A DNA stretch of 49,613 nucleotides from Acidobacteriaceae bacterium (lineage in GTDB: Bacteria > Acidobacteriota > Terriglobia > Terriglobales > Acidobacteriaceae): positions 1 to 49,613 of the forward strand of contig JANXZM010000108.1 in the NCBI GenBank assembly GCA_025355505.1, given 5' to 3'. The notes beneath the pieces were generated by a model. The model was not told where the DNA came from. It did not search any database and saw only the letters and a program-made list of their open reading frames with translations. How positions within the stretch are numbered: position 1 is the stretch's first letter; every line of letters starts with the position of its first letter. Positions 15,798-23,837 of this stretch are shown piece after piece. Position numbers and translations under genes: made by a program.

Positions 15798-16424
15798 GTG
15801 GCCATACTTATGACACGATCCATTCCGCGTGCAAGCTTTTGTTTCCCGACATTTCTTCTGACACTCTTTCTGGCAATGTCTCTGCCAGTTTCTCTTGCTG
15901 TTGCCCAGGATCGCCCGGAAGAGGGCGGTCATGAGCTCCAGGTGTGGACTGGCGGTGGGCGCTCGGTTCCGGGCGGCACCAAGGATACGAGCGTGTGGAA
16001 CGCTGGAGTTCGCTATGGGTGGATCCTGACCGCACCGCACGGGCCGGGTTTTCTCAACGGACGGTTCGAGCTTGCGGTGGAAGCTGTGCCGGCGTTTGTT
16101 GTGTTCCAGCCAGCAAACATTGCGTATGGGGCAGGAGTGAACCCGGTGGGGCTGAGATGGATTTTTGCCACGCGTGGACACATTGCTCCGTACATCGAGT
16201 TGAACGGAGGAACGCTCTTCACGACGCACGAAGTGCCGACGGGAACTTCGACCATAAATTTCACCTCGGGCGCGGCCTTCGGGATGTATTTTCTGAAGGA
16301 ACGTACGTGGTCGGTGGATGTCCGGTACATGCATATTTCGAATGCCGGGCTAACCGTGCCGAATCCGGGGGTGAATACAGTGCAGCTGCGGCTGGGGTTC
16401 GGGAAGTTTTTTGGGAAGAAGTAG
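15798..16424 (+). CDS. PagL-like lipid A 3-O-deacylase (acyloxyacyl hydrolase family)
   Basis: An outer-membrane barrel protein of about 208 aa with a signal peptide (TFLLTLFLAMSLPVSLAVAQ). The key evidence is the C-terminal segment YMHISNAGLTVPNPGVN, which carries the His-x-Ser pair followed by NA and PNPG, the active-site signature of PagL enzymes that remove the 3-O acyl chain from lipid A. The final strand (LRLGFGKFF) fits barrel insertion. The listed start is GTG 15798; ATG 15810 is an alternative. This enzyme implies a lipopolysaccharide-containing outer membrane. Confidence 0.8.
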   Translation: MAILMTRSIPRASFCFPTFLLTLFLAMSLPVSLAVAQDRPEEGGHELQVWTGGGRSVPGGTKDTSVWNAGVRYGWILTAPHGPGFLNGRFELAVEAVPAFVVFQPANIAYGAGVNPVGLRWIFATRGHIAPYIELNGGTLFTTHEVPTGTSTINFTSGAAFGMYFLKERTWSVDVRYMHISNAGLTVPNPGVNTVQLRLGFGKFFGKK

Positions 16425-16496
16425 ATTTCATTTTGTAAGGTTTCACGGTTGCTCATTTCTTTTCCTATTGTCGATCTCCTCTTGAGGTTTGGGCTT

Positions 16497-18212
16497 ATGC
16501 GTACGTGCAGTGTGTTGCTTTGTTCTTTTCTGCTGGTTTTCGCCGGCTGTCAAAAAGAGAGGAGAACTTCATCGCAAGACGCGGATCTAGTGATCCGGAA
16601 TGCGCGCGTTTACACGGTCGACGCGCAGCGGCCCTGGGCGCAGGCGGTGGCGATCAAGGGAGATCGCATTGCCTGGGTGGGTGATGAGAAAGCGGCGTCG
16701 TCGTATGTGGGACCGTCCACCAAAGTGGTGGATGCAGGCGGGCGACTGCTGATGCCGGGATTTATTGACAGTCACTTTCATGTGCTGCTGGGCGGGAATC
16801 CGGATGTGTTGCGGATTGAGAATGCGAACTCGCTGGCAGAGATCCAGCGGCAGGTGCGGGAGTTCGCGCGGAAACGGCCGGAGCTGGCTTGGGTTGAAGT
16901 AGAAGGTTGGAACTATTCGGCGTTTCCGAATGGAACGCTGCCGACTTGGAAAGATTTACAGGGGCTAACAGGCGGGCGTCCGGCGTTTCTGGTGGCCTAT
17001 GACTACCACACGATCTGGATGAATCGCGAGGCGCTGCAGGCATTCGGCATCACGCGGAAGACCGGGAAAGTGATCTTCGCTGAGAAGTTGGAGAAAAATC
17101 CGAAGACGGGGGAGCCGACCGGGATTGTGACCGGGTTCGGAAGCACGGGACTGTCAGAGGAAGCGGAGGCGGAGTTGCGCAAACATCTGCCCTCGCATGC
17201 GGTGGACGCTATTAGTCGCGACGTTGCAAGCAATGTGGCGGCGGCGGTGAAGGCAGGGATCACCACGGTCGTAGATCCGCAGTCCTATCTGGAAGACCTG
17301 GATGTTTATGCACGGTTGCGCAGTGAGGGAAAACTTCCAGCGCGGTTGCAGGTGGCGTTGTTTCACCGTCGCGGAACCACGGAAGAGACGCTGAAGCTGT
17401 TCGATGACGCGCGCCGGAAGTACAACAATGACTGGCTGCGCGTGTCGGCGGTGAAGCTGTATATCGATGATGTGATTGAGCCGCACACGGCGGCGCTGCT
17501 CGAACCGTATGCGGATCGGCCGCAAACTCGTGGTGAGTTGGACTATCCGCCGGAGGAATTCAAGGAAGTGGTGGCGCGGCTGGATCGGATGAAGTTTCAA
17601 GTGTTTATTCATTCCATCGGGGATCGGGGAATTCGCACCGCGCTCGATGCGATCGAGTACGCAGAGAAGCAGAACGGCCCGCGTGACCGGCGGGATGAGT
17701 TGATCCACATCGAATGTTTGAATGGGCAGGATCTTCCACGATTCAAACAACTGGGCGTGATTGCCTGCATGCAGCCCCGGCATTGTGCGCCGGATATCAC
17801 GGGACAATGGGCGAAGGCGGTGGGTCCGGCGCGCTGGAAATATGCCTGGGCGTTCCGCAGCCTGCGGGATTCGGGAGCGACTTTGGCGTTTGCCTCCGAC
17901 TGGAATGTTGCGGAAATGGAGCCGCTGATCGGGATCTACACCGCGCTCACGCGCAAAGGCCTCGACGGAAAACCTGAAGGCGGATGGGTGCCGGAGCAGA
18001 CAATCGATCTGGAGACCGCGATTCGCGGGTACACAATCAACGGCGCGTACGCAAACTTCGTGGAGCAGAACCGAGGGTCGATTACGCCAGGAAAGTACGC
18101 GGATCTGGTGATGGTGTCGGACGATCTGTTCAAGATTCCAGCCGATAAGATTAAAGATGCCAAGGTGGTTTGGACGATGGTAGATGGGAAAGAAGTATGG
18201 AAGGCAGAGTGA
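16497..18212 (+). CDS. Amidohydrolase lipoprotein (YtcJ-like)
   Basis: Metal-dependent amidohydrolase of about 571 aa. A lipoprotein signal ends in LVFAGC, so it is likely anchored in the envelope. The imidazolonepropionase/YtcJ-type fold is shown by ADLVIRNARVYTVD at the start, the metal motif FIDSHFHVLLGG, later His residues (FIHSIGDRG, HIECLNG), the catalytic ASDWNV, and the GKYADLVMVSDD end. ATG 16497 is chosen because GAGG lies upstream and a lipobox follows; the longer frame begins at 16449. Substrate unknown. Confidence 0.9.
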   Translation: MRTCSVLLCSFLLVFAGCQKERRTSSQDADLVIRNARVYTVDAQRPWAQAVAIKGDRIAWVGDEKAASSYVGPSTKVVDAGGRLLMPGFIDSHFHVLLGGNPDVLRIENANSLAEIQRQVREFARKRPELAWVEVEGWNYSAFPNGTLPTWKDLQGLTGGRPAFLVAYDYHTIWMNREALQAFGITRKTGKVIFAEKLEKNPKTGEPTGIVTGFGSTGLSEEAEAELRKHLPSHAVDAISRDVASNVAAAVKAGITTVVDPQSYLEDLDVYARLRSEGKLPARLQVALFHRRGTTEETLKLFDDARRKYNNDWLRVSAVKLYIDDVIEPHTAALLEPYADRPQTRGELDYPPEEFKEVVARLDRMKFQVFIHSIGDRGIRTALDAIEYAEKQNGPRDRRDELIHIECLNGQDLPRFKQLGVIACMQPRHCAPDITGQWAKAVGPARWKYAWAFRSLRDSGATLAFASDWNVAEMEPLIGIYTALTRKGLDGKPEGGWVPEQTIDLETAIRGYTINGAYANFVEQNRGSITPGKYADLVMVSDDLFKIPADKIKDAKVVWTMVDGKEVWKAE

Positions 18213-18329
18213 GAGTGAAGGCAGCGGACGGATTGTTTGCGCTTTTCTGTCCTGCCCAAACTGTATAAAAGCCGGATCACATTGATTGGCGGGTGCCTCC
18301 TTCGGGCCGTCTGTGGGGAGGTTTCAGCC

Positions 18330-18488
18330 ATGAGCTCACCTGCCAACCTGCGCTCTTTCCTGTTGGAGTTTCGTCTGCCGCCGCTGCTTTTACTGGTTGG
18401 CATGTTCCCGTTGTCGTCGAAAGTTGTGCTGGAGCAGATGCTGGACTTCATGAACGCGATGTACAAGGGTTGGCAGCAGGCACAGTAG
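18330..18488 (+). CDS. Small one-helix membrane protein, unknown
   Basis: A 52-residue frame starting at ATG 18330, preceded by GGGAGG about eight bases upstream. It has one hydrophobic helix (LPPLLLLVGMFPLSS) and a short polar tail. The ribosome site and the helix argue for a real small protein, but there is no recognised family and the gap upstream is only 117 bases. It converges with the iron operon. Confidence 0.4.
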   Translation: MSSPANLRSFLLEFRLPPLLLLVGMFPLSSKVVLEQMLDFMNAMYKGWQQAQ

Positions 18489-18600
18489 GGAAGGCAGTGC
18501 GCTGCCCTCAGCGGATAAAGCCCGCATTCTCTCGCGGTAGGTGGCGCGGCTGAAGCCGGCCCCTTCCCAAAACTTCACCAGAGCGATTTCTAATGAAAGC

Positions 18601-19833
18601 TCAACGTTGATGGAACAATGCGGCAGCGATTTGCCTGGGTTCGGCGTGGCGTCCGCAACAGGGCCCCGGGGGAATGGGTGCGCCGTGGGGGCAGGTGAGC
18701 GGGTGGTTGAGGAAGGTGCAGATCTTGTCGGTGGCTTCGGGGGAAAGTATGTGCTCAAACTTGCAGGCCTGTTGCTCGATTTCGGTCTCGCTATCCATGG
18801 CGAGCGAGTCGGTGAAGAGGCGCTCCGCCAGGCGGTGGCGGCGGATGATGTCGGCAGCGCGCTGGCGTCCACGCGGGGTGAGTTCGACGATCAATTGACC
18901 GTCGCCGGTTGAGAAGCCAGCCGGCTTCAGCGCGTCATGGCAGGGATTGACGAAGGGCTTGTGATCGTGCGATTCGGGCGGGTGTGGGCGGGTTGTTACC
19001 AGTCCCATGGCGGCCATTTTTTCGACGGCGATGGATACGGGCAGAGCGCCGTGGACTTCCATCCGGCCAATCTCAGCGATTTCGCCGTTTTCTTCCAGGG
19101 CAAATAATTCTTCCAGGACTTCGTCGAACTGCTCGTCGTCGGCCATCGCAAAAACTTCCTGGGCGGCGATTTGACCGTGATGCAATTCAAGGCGGCGGTC
19201 GGCCAGACGGGCGACTACGGGATCGTGCGTCACCATGACGATGGTGCGTCCTTGCTGATGAAGTTCGCGAAGCAGGCGCAGGACGATTTCTTCGTTGATG
19301 GCGTCCAGGTTGCCGGTGGGTTCGTCGGCCAGCACGATTTTCGGATCGTTGATGAGGGCGCGGGCGATGCAGACCCGCTGCTGCTCGCCTCCGGAAAGCT
19401 GTGAGGGCAAATGGCCGGCGCGGTCTTTCAGACCAACGCGATCGAGTGCGTCGAGCGCTTCCCGTTCGTCGGTCATGCTATGGAAGTACTGGGCGAGCAT
19501 AACGTTCTCGACGGCGGTGAGATACGGGATCATGTGGAACTGCTGAAAGACGAAGCCGATGGTTTCGGCGCGAACGTGGTTCAGTTCAGAGGCGCTGAGG
19601 TTGGCGACGTTTTGTCCGTCAAGCCAGATTTCGCCGCTAGTGGGGCGGTCGAGGCATCCGATGAGATTGACCATGGTGCTCTTGCCGGAGCCGGAGGGGC
19701 CCATCATCGCGACCCACTCGCCGGGCGCGATGGAGAGAGAGATGTCGTCGAGCGCATTGATGAGGTTGAGCCCGCCATTGTTTTCTTCCGCTCTAGCGGG
19801 ATAACTTTTGGTGACGTTCTTAAGTTGAATCAT
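18601..19833 (-). CDS. ABC ATPase fused to a DtxR/MntR-like metal-sensor repressor
   Basis: A 410-aa fusion. Residues 1-228 are a LolD/MacB-type ATPase with Walker [10 protein letters not shown] (45-53), signature LSGGEQQR (146-153), Walker B (166-171) and switch His 202. Residues from about 232 match DtxR/MntR: a winged-helix-like segment (232-320), then the dimer/metal domain with H333, E337, C357, E360 and H361 placed as DtxR H79, E83, C102, E105 and H106. The DtxR H98 position is Glu here. The family-typical [10 protein letters not shown] follows (381-390). An unusual His/Cys loop ([12 protein letters not shown]) lies inside the winged region, and the SH3-like third domain is missing. It is the last gene of the Ftr1 operon, so the sensor may gate transport or act on DNA. 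Confidence 0.93.
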   Translation of the reverse strand: MIQLKNVTKSYPARAEENNGGLNLINALDDISLSIAPGEWVAMMGPSGSGKSTMVNLIGCLDRPTSGEIWLDGQNVANLSASELNHVRAETIGFVFQQFHMIPYLTAVENVMLAQYFHSMTDEREALDALDRVGLKDRAGHLPSQLSGGEQQRVCIARALINDPKIVLADEPTGNLDAINEEIVLRLLRELHQQGRTIVMVTHDPVVARLADRRLELHHGQIAAQEVFAMADDEQFDEVLEELFALEENGEIAEIGRMEVHGALPVSIAVEKMAAMGLVTTRPHPPESHDHKPFVNPCHDALKPAGFSTGDGQLIVELTPRGRQRAADIIRRHRLAERLFTDSLAMDSETEIEQQACKFEHILSPEATDKICTFLNHPLTCPHGAPIPPGPCCGRHAEPRQIAAALFHQR

Positions 19834-19865
19834 CTTTCCAGCTTCTCCAATCTTGCTGGTGGAGC

Positions 19866-19903
19866 GCCGGGCGTCGCCGCCCGGCAGGAAGGGCGAGACG
19901 CCC
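19866..19903. repeat. REP-like double hairpin inside the iron operon
   Basis: GCCGGGCG (19866-19873) and CGCCCGGC (19878-19885) form a perfect 8-bp stem with a TCGC loop. GGGCG AGA CGCCC (19891-19903) forms a second small stem. It sits in the 107-base gap between the second permease gene and the ATPase-DtxR gene, whereas the other junctions in the operon overlap. The core resembles repeats at 26101-26122 and 35098-35140. Confidence 0.6.
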
Positions 19904-19940
19904 GTCGCTCGACCGCATAACTCGTCACGCGCTCACGATA

Positions 19941-21113
19941 CTACTCTCCCCTCAGAATAACAGCGGGTTGAACACGGCGCAGCAGTTCAATAGGGAGGAT
20001 GGCGGAGATGAGGGCCACGGCAACACTGCCCGCAAGCACGTACGGGAAGACGCTGAAGCGTGGGACGACGGGCGCGTGGAAGTTGACTCGTCCGATCCAG
20101 ATGGCGACACCGATGCCGATGAAAAAGCCGAGAATGGCGCCGACTGCGCCCAGGGCCGCAGCTTCGGCCGCGAAGAATCCGTTGATTAAACGTTCGGAAG
20201 CGCCGAGAGCTTTCATGATGGCGAAGTCGCGGCGGCGGTCGAAGACCCATCCAATGAGCGTCGCGAGCACGCAGAGAGCGGAAGTAAAAACGACCAGAGT
20301 GGCGGAGGCGTAGAGAGTGGCGCGGGTTTTATTCAGCACGTTGGCTTCGCCTTCCATGATCTGGCGGACGGGTCGGACGTGGACCGAGGGCAGAAGCTGC
20401 GCGAGTTGGCGAATCGATGTTTCAACTTCCGCAGCGGTTCCGTTGACGGCAACTTCGATGGTGGAGGGTGCGATGCCCGTCCAATTCTGGAATTCAGATT
20501 GATCGAGATAAATACGGCTGTCTTCGCCCGCGCCCGTCTGCAGCATGCCCGCGGGCGCGAGTTGGATTGCCTTGCCCTGAAACGTAAGTTCGAAGGGCTG
20601 GCGATTCGGGGCAGCTTTGGGATTAACTACGGCGGCGGCGCGCATGCCGATGAGAGCTTCGTTTGGCGCGTCGGGCCAATGACTCACTTTCCACCAGTGG
20701 TTTAGCAGGCGGGCGCGTGTGAAGTCGGTGCCGACGACGACTACCGATTGTCCGTCATGGGTGCGGGCGACAGCGTAGGAAAAAGGAACAGCCATCGTTT
20801 TTTCGCCGAGAACGGATTCGACTTTGGCCAATGCGCCGGCGGGCAGGGACTGTCCGTCTTTTGCGACGATCACTAGGTTGGCGCCATAATTTCGGAACTC
20901 GGTGCGGAGCTTGGCTTGCACGTCGACGTAGAGGTTCGTCATGGCGGTGGCGACGGCGGCGGCAACAATCATGGCGAGCAGGGCGGAGGCGGCGCGTCTG
21001 CGGCGGAGGACAGCGGCGCGGAAAAGCATGCGCGCGAACATGGAAATGTGCGGCGCCTGAGCGCGGCGAGCGGCCACTTGCTTCGGAGTAAGGAGCGTGC
21101 CGGGAGTGCTCAT
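19941..21113 (-). CDS. FtsX/MacB-type ABC permease (second)
   Basis: A 390-aa inner-membrane protein with one N-terminal helix (about residues 37-60), a large periplasmic domain and three C-terminal helices, the MacB/FtsX layout. The cytoplasmic coupling motif FAIMKALGASERLI and the closing RRVQPAVILRGE are typical. It starts four bases inside the first permease gene (ATGA overlap), so the two are coupled and likely form a heterodimer powered by the ATPase that follows. Paired permeases of this kind accompany Ftr1/P19 iron systems, for example in Campylobacter. Confidence 0.9.
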   Translation of the reverse strand: MSTPGTLLTPKQVAARRAQAPHISMFARMLFRAAVLRRRRAASALLAMIVAAAVATAMTNLYVDVQAKLRTEFRNYGANLVIVAKDGQSLPAGALAKVESVLGEKTMAVPFSYAVARTHDGQSVVVVGTDFTRARLLNHWWKVSHWPDAPNEALIGMRAAAVVNPKAAPNRQPFELTFQGKAIQLAPAGMLQTGAGEDSRIYLDQSEFQNWTGIAPSTIEVAVNGTAAEVETSIRQLAQLLPSVHVRPVRQIMEGEANVLNKTRATLYASATLVVFTSALCVLATLIGWVFDRRRDFAIMKALGASERLINGFFAAEAAALGAVGAILGFFIGIGVAIWIGRVNFHAPVVPRFSVFPYVLAGSVAVALISAILPIELLRRVQPAVILRGE

Positions 21114-22435
21114 CCTTCACCTCGCAGTGCGAACACAGGATCGAACTTCACGGCGCGGCGGATAGCAGCAGCGCTTCCGGCAAAGGTCACGAAGACGGCG
21201 ATGGCCAGGATGATCGGGAAAAGCACGGGCTCGATGGAAATCTGCGAGTTAAAAATGGAGCGGCCGATCTGGTGCGCCAGCAGCGCTCCGGCGGAGAATC
21301 CAGCAACGCCGCCGACGAGCGCGAGCAGCAGTGCCTCCGCAAAAAAAATGGCAGAGACCGCGAGACTGCTCGCGCCGAGGGCTTTCATCAAACCGACTTC
21401 GACGCGGCGCTCATAGATGGCGGTGGCCATGGCGGCGGAAACGGCGAGAGCGGATGCGAACAGGGCGGCGAACGTGATCAGCAGCATCAGTCCCTTGATG
21501 CGCGAGAGGACGGTGCCTTCGTTTTGCGCGACCTGCCGAATCTGCTCCGCGTGCGAATGCGGGATCGCTTCCTCTAACTGGAAGGCGATTGACTGCACGT
21601 AGGGGGAACAGTACCAGCGGTCGTAAACCTCGGGAGTCATCGTCTTGGGATCGCGAATGGCGAGCGCGTCCTGAGGCTTGGTCAGGGCACTGACGTAAAC
21701 GCGGCGTACGGCACCGAGTTTACCGAGAATTTGCTGCGCGAGGGCTAGGGGTGCGACGATCTGGTCGTCTTCCTGGGCACCGGTGGAGAGAATGCCGGAA
21801 ATTGTGAGTTCGCGGCCGGAGACCTGGATTGTGTCGCCGGGTCGCTTGGCTAGCTTGGCGGCCAAGCGCTCGCCTAGCAGAATATTTTGCGAGTTGTCAT
21901 CTGGCCAAGCGCAGGAGGCCGGCAAGTCTTGGACTCGCCCTGGACGGGGCGCAGCCCCGTCCCCACACTTGCCTTCCACTTTCCACCAGGGGTGTGTAAT
22001 CTTCACGCCGGTGGTGAAGTCTTCATTTCCGAAGCGTAGTGGCTTATTGAAGTAGGTGCCGACCAGCGTGACATCTTTCGCGCCGCTGCCGCTCCCTAAT
22101 TTTACGGTGACGGGCAGCATGGGCGAGAAGCCGACGATGTTGTGGTGCCAGAAGGTGCCGCGAATTTTCGGAAGGTCGGCTTCGTTTAGGAACGCGCCGT
22201 CGCTGGGCGGCTTAAGGTTAACGCCACCTACTTCCACGTCGAGTGTGTCTTCCTGCGGCGTGACGACCAAATTAGCGCCGTAGCTGCGCAGTTCGCGGTT
22301 GATTTTATCGCCGATGTCGGTGGCCACGGCGATCATGGCAGTCGCGACCGCTACTCCCAGGGTGATCGCGATGCCCGCCAGAAGCTTGCGGCGCGCCTGG
22401 TGGCGAAACGATTCGTAGACCATGCGAGGAAACAT
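21110..22435 (-). CDS. FtsX/MacB-type ABC permease (first), with in-frame palindrome
   Basis: A 441-aa permease of the same layout as its partner: N-terminal helix (about 18-38), periplasmic domain, three C-terminal helices, the coupling motif VGLMKALGASSLA and the closing VKFDPVFALRGEG. It begins one base inside the Ftr1 stop codon (TAATG). Within the periplasmic domain, after WWKVEG, a stretch of about 20 residues (CGDGAAPRPGRVQ and onward to SCAWP) is encoded by a perfect GC-rich palindrome at 21942-21962 and looks like an in-frame repeat insertion. The frame remains open, so the gene is probably functional. Confidence 0.9.
   Translation of the reverse strand: MFPRMVYESFRHQARRKLLAGIAITLGVAVATAMIAVATDIGDKINRELRSYGANLVVTPQEDTLDVEVGGVNLKPPSDGAFLNEADLPKIRGTFWHHNIVGFSPMLPVTVKLGSGSGAKDVTLVGTYFNKPLRFGNEDFTTGVKITHPWWKVEGKCGDGAAPRPGRVQDLPASCAWPDDNSQNILLGERLAAKLAKRPGDTIQVSGRELTISGILSTGAQEDDQIVAPLALAQQILGKLGAVRRVYVSALTKPQDALAIRDPKTMTPEVYDRWYCSPYVQSIAFQLEEAIPHSHAEQIRQVAQNEGTVLSRIKGLMLLITFAALFASALAVSAAMATAIYERRVEVGLMKALGASSLAVSAIFFAEALLLALVGGVAGFSAGALLAHQIGRSIFNSQISIEPVLFPIILAIAVFVTFAGSAAAIRRAVKFDPVFALRGEG
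21942..21962. repeat. REP-like palindrome inside a coding gene
   Basis: GGACGGGGC, loop GCA, GCCCCGTCC: a perfect 9-bp stem. The flank CCCAC after the right arm matches the flank of the intergenic hairpin at 26101-26122. It is translated in frame as part of the first permease of the iron operon. Confidence 0.75.
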
Positions 22436-23685
22436 TATTTCTGCTCGAAGTAGCGTCGGCCCGCTGCGACGTCGGCTTCGGAAACGATGACCGCGTCGTT
22501 CGTGACCTGCGCTTTCAGCGGGATCGGATTGCAGCCGCCGGGCATGCCGACCGACTGCGGGTTGATGGGCGCGGCGCAGTTTTTGCAGATCACTCCCTGC
22601 GCTCCTTTATAGAAGCCGACCGGGCCGCAGATTTCGCAGGCGTCGAAGAGCGTGGCGATTTTTCCGTCGGGCTTCTGGTAAAGCCAGAAACGGACTTCGA
22701 CGCCGCCTTCTTTGGCTTCAAAGCGGTGAAGTTCGCCATCGTAAATCTGCTGCAGTGGAATGGAGATTTTGCCGTCGACAAAGCTGACTTCCGCAGCCGG
22801 CGAAAGCGCGCTCGCGCCCTTCTCGTAGATGAAGCTGGCGGTGACCATGACGATGAAGACGAACGAGCAGATGTAAACCGATGCCATCCAGAGACGCTCG
22901 CGACGGGCCGTCCAGAGCGCTTTGCGGCGGCTGGCACCGCTGGCCGGCAGTTCGACAGGCTGGCGGCTCTTCATTTCAAACAGCACCATCAGTGCGGCCA
23001 GCACGAAAATCGTGATGAAGAAAAAAAGATCATTGCGGACGATCGGCCCGATGATGGCCATCTCCTGGCGAGAAGAGGGAAGCACGCCGTTCTCGGAGAG
23101 TTCGTGAAGGCCGGCGACCACAAGTTGCGCGGCTACCAGGAAAAGAATCGCGGTGGTGACCTTGAAGAATTTCTGCAGATTGATTTTGACGCTGCCCTTG
23201 ACGAACATCACGCCGAACAGCACGGCGACGGCCACGCCCAGGAGCGTGCCGATAAAGCTCATCAGCTCGTTGGAGTTCAGGGTTACGGCGGAGAGGATCA
23301 GAACCGTTTCGACGCCCTCCCGCAGCACCATGAGGAACACGAAAAGGAAGAGGCCGATCCAGGCGTCACCGCGGGCGAACAAGCCAATCTTTGTTTCGAT
23401 CTCACCTTTGAGCTTGCGGCCAGTCTTCATCATGAAGACGATCATGGTGACGACGAACACGGCAGCGACCAGCATGACCCAGCCTTCGAAGATGTCCTGG
23501 TTCCACTTGAGGCGGGAGAGCACAACGGCCACGGCGATCGATCCGGCAAACGCTGTGGCCAGAGCGGTATAGACGGATTTGCGTAGATCATTGCGGCCGA
23601 TCTTGGCAAGATAGGCCAGCGTGATGCCGACGATGAGAGCCGCTTCGACGCCTTCGCGGAGCGTAATGATGAATGCTTGGAGCAT
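22435..23685 (-). CDS. Ftr1-family iron permease fused to DUF2318
   Basis: A 416-aa membrane protein. The N-terminal part (about 1-270) is an Ftr1/EfeU permease of about seven helices with two REGxE iron motifs (REGVEAALIVG at 10-20 and REGVETVLIL near 121). The C-terminal 130 residues are a DUF2318 domain with FDACEICG, VICKNCAAPIN and GGCNPIP, a cysteine-rich domain found beside Ftr1 systems and thought to bind metal, Fe-S or heme. In Campylobacter the related functions are on separate genes with a P19 protein, which is absent here. It is the first gene of the operon; a Fur-box-like dyad lies 22 bases upstream. Confidence 0.92.
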   Translation of the reverse strand: MLQAFIITLREGVEAALIVGITLAYLAKIGRNDLRKSVYTALATAFAGSIAVAVVLSRLKWNQDIFEGWVMLVAAVFVVTMIVFMMKTGRKLKGEIETKIGLFARGDAWIGLFLFVFLMVLREGVETVLILSAVTLNSNELMSFIGTLLGVAVAVLFGVMFVKGSVKINLQKFFKVTTAILFLVAAQLVVAGLHELSENGVLPSSRQEMAIIGPIVRNDLFFFITIFVLAALMVLFEMKSRQPVELPASGASRRKALWTARRERLWMASVYICSFVFIVMVTASFIYEKGASALSPAAEVSFVDGKISIPLQQIYDGELHRFEAKEGGVEVRFWLYQKPDGKIATLFDACEICGPVGFYKGAQGVICKNCAAPINPQSVGMPGGCNPIPLKAQVTNDAVIVSEADVAAGRRYFEQK

Positions 23686-23707
23686 TGAAAAAAGTATCGC
23701 TTTCTAA

Positions 23708-23736
23708 TTGAAAATGAAATTCAATTTCAATATCAA
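23708..23736 (-). promoter_or_regulatory. Fur-box-like 29-bp dyad upstream of Ftr1 gene
   Basis: A 29-bp inverted repeat centred on C23722 has 12 of 14 arm positions paired. Its inner 15 bases (23715-23729, TGAAATTCAATTTCA) form a perfect 7-1-7 palindrome, the layout of a Fur-family box. It is far more AT-rich than its surroundings and ends 22 bases before the Ftr1 start codon, where a repressor would block transcription. Fur, or the DtxR-like domain encoded at the end of the same operon, are both candidate binders. Confidence 0.7.
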
Positions 23737-23837
23737 CAGGATACGGTTTCGAGAGGGCCTCGGTCAACGCAGTGAATCACGGATGGTTGTGACTTGCATC
23801 ACACGGGGAAACTGGGCATTGAACGGCGTTCGTTGTT

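Noticed and set aside
14906-15823. A 305-aa open frame on the minus strand
   Set aside because: It is antisense to the SDR gene and rich in Arg, His and Pro, a typical shadow of a GC-rich gene.
22726-23586. A 286-aa open frame on the plus strand
   Set aside because: It lies entirely opposite the Ftr1-DUF2318 gene; its composition (many H, D, E, Q) is the antisense image of a membrane protein and has no recognisable motif.
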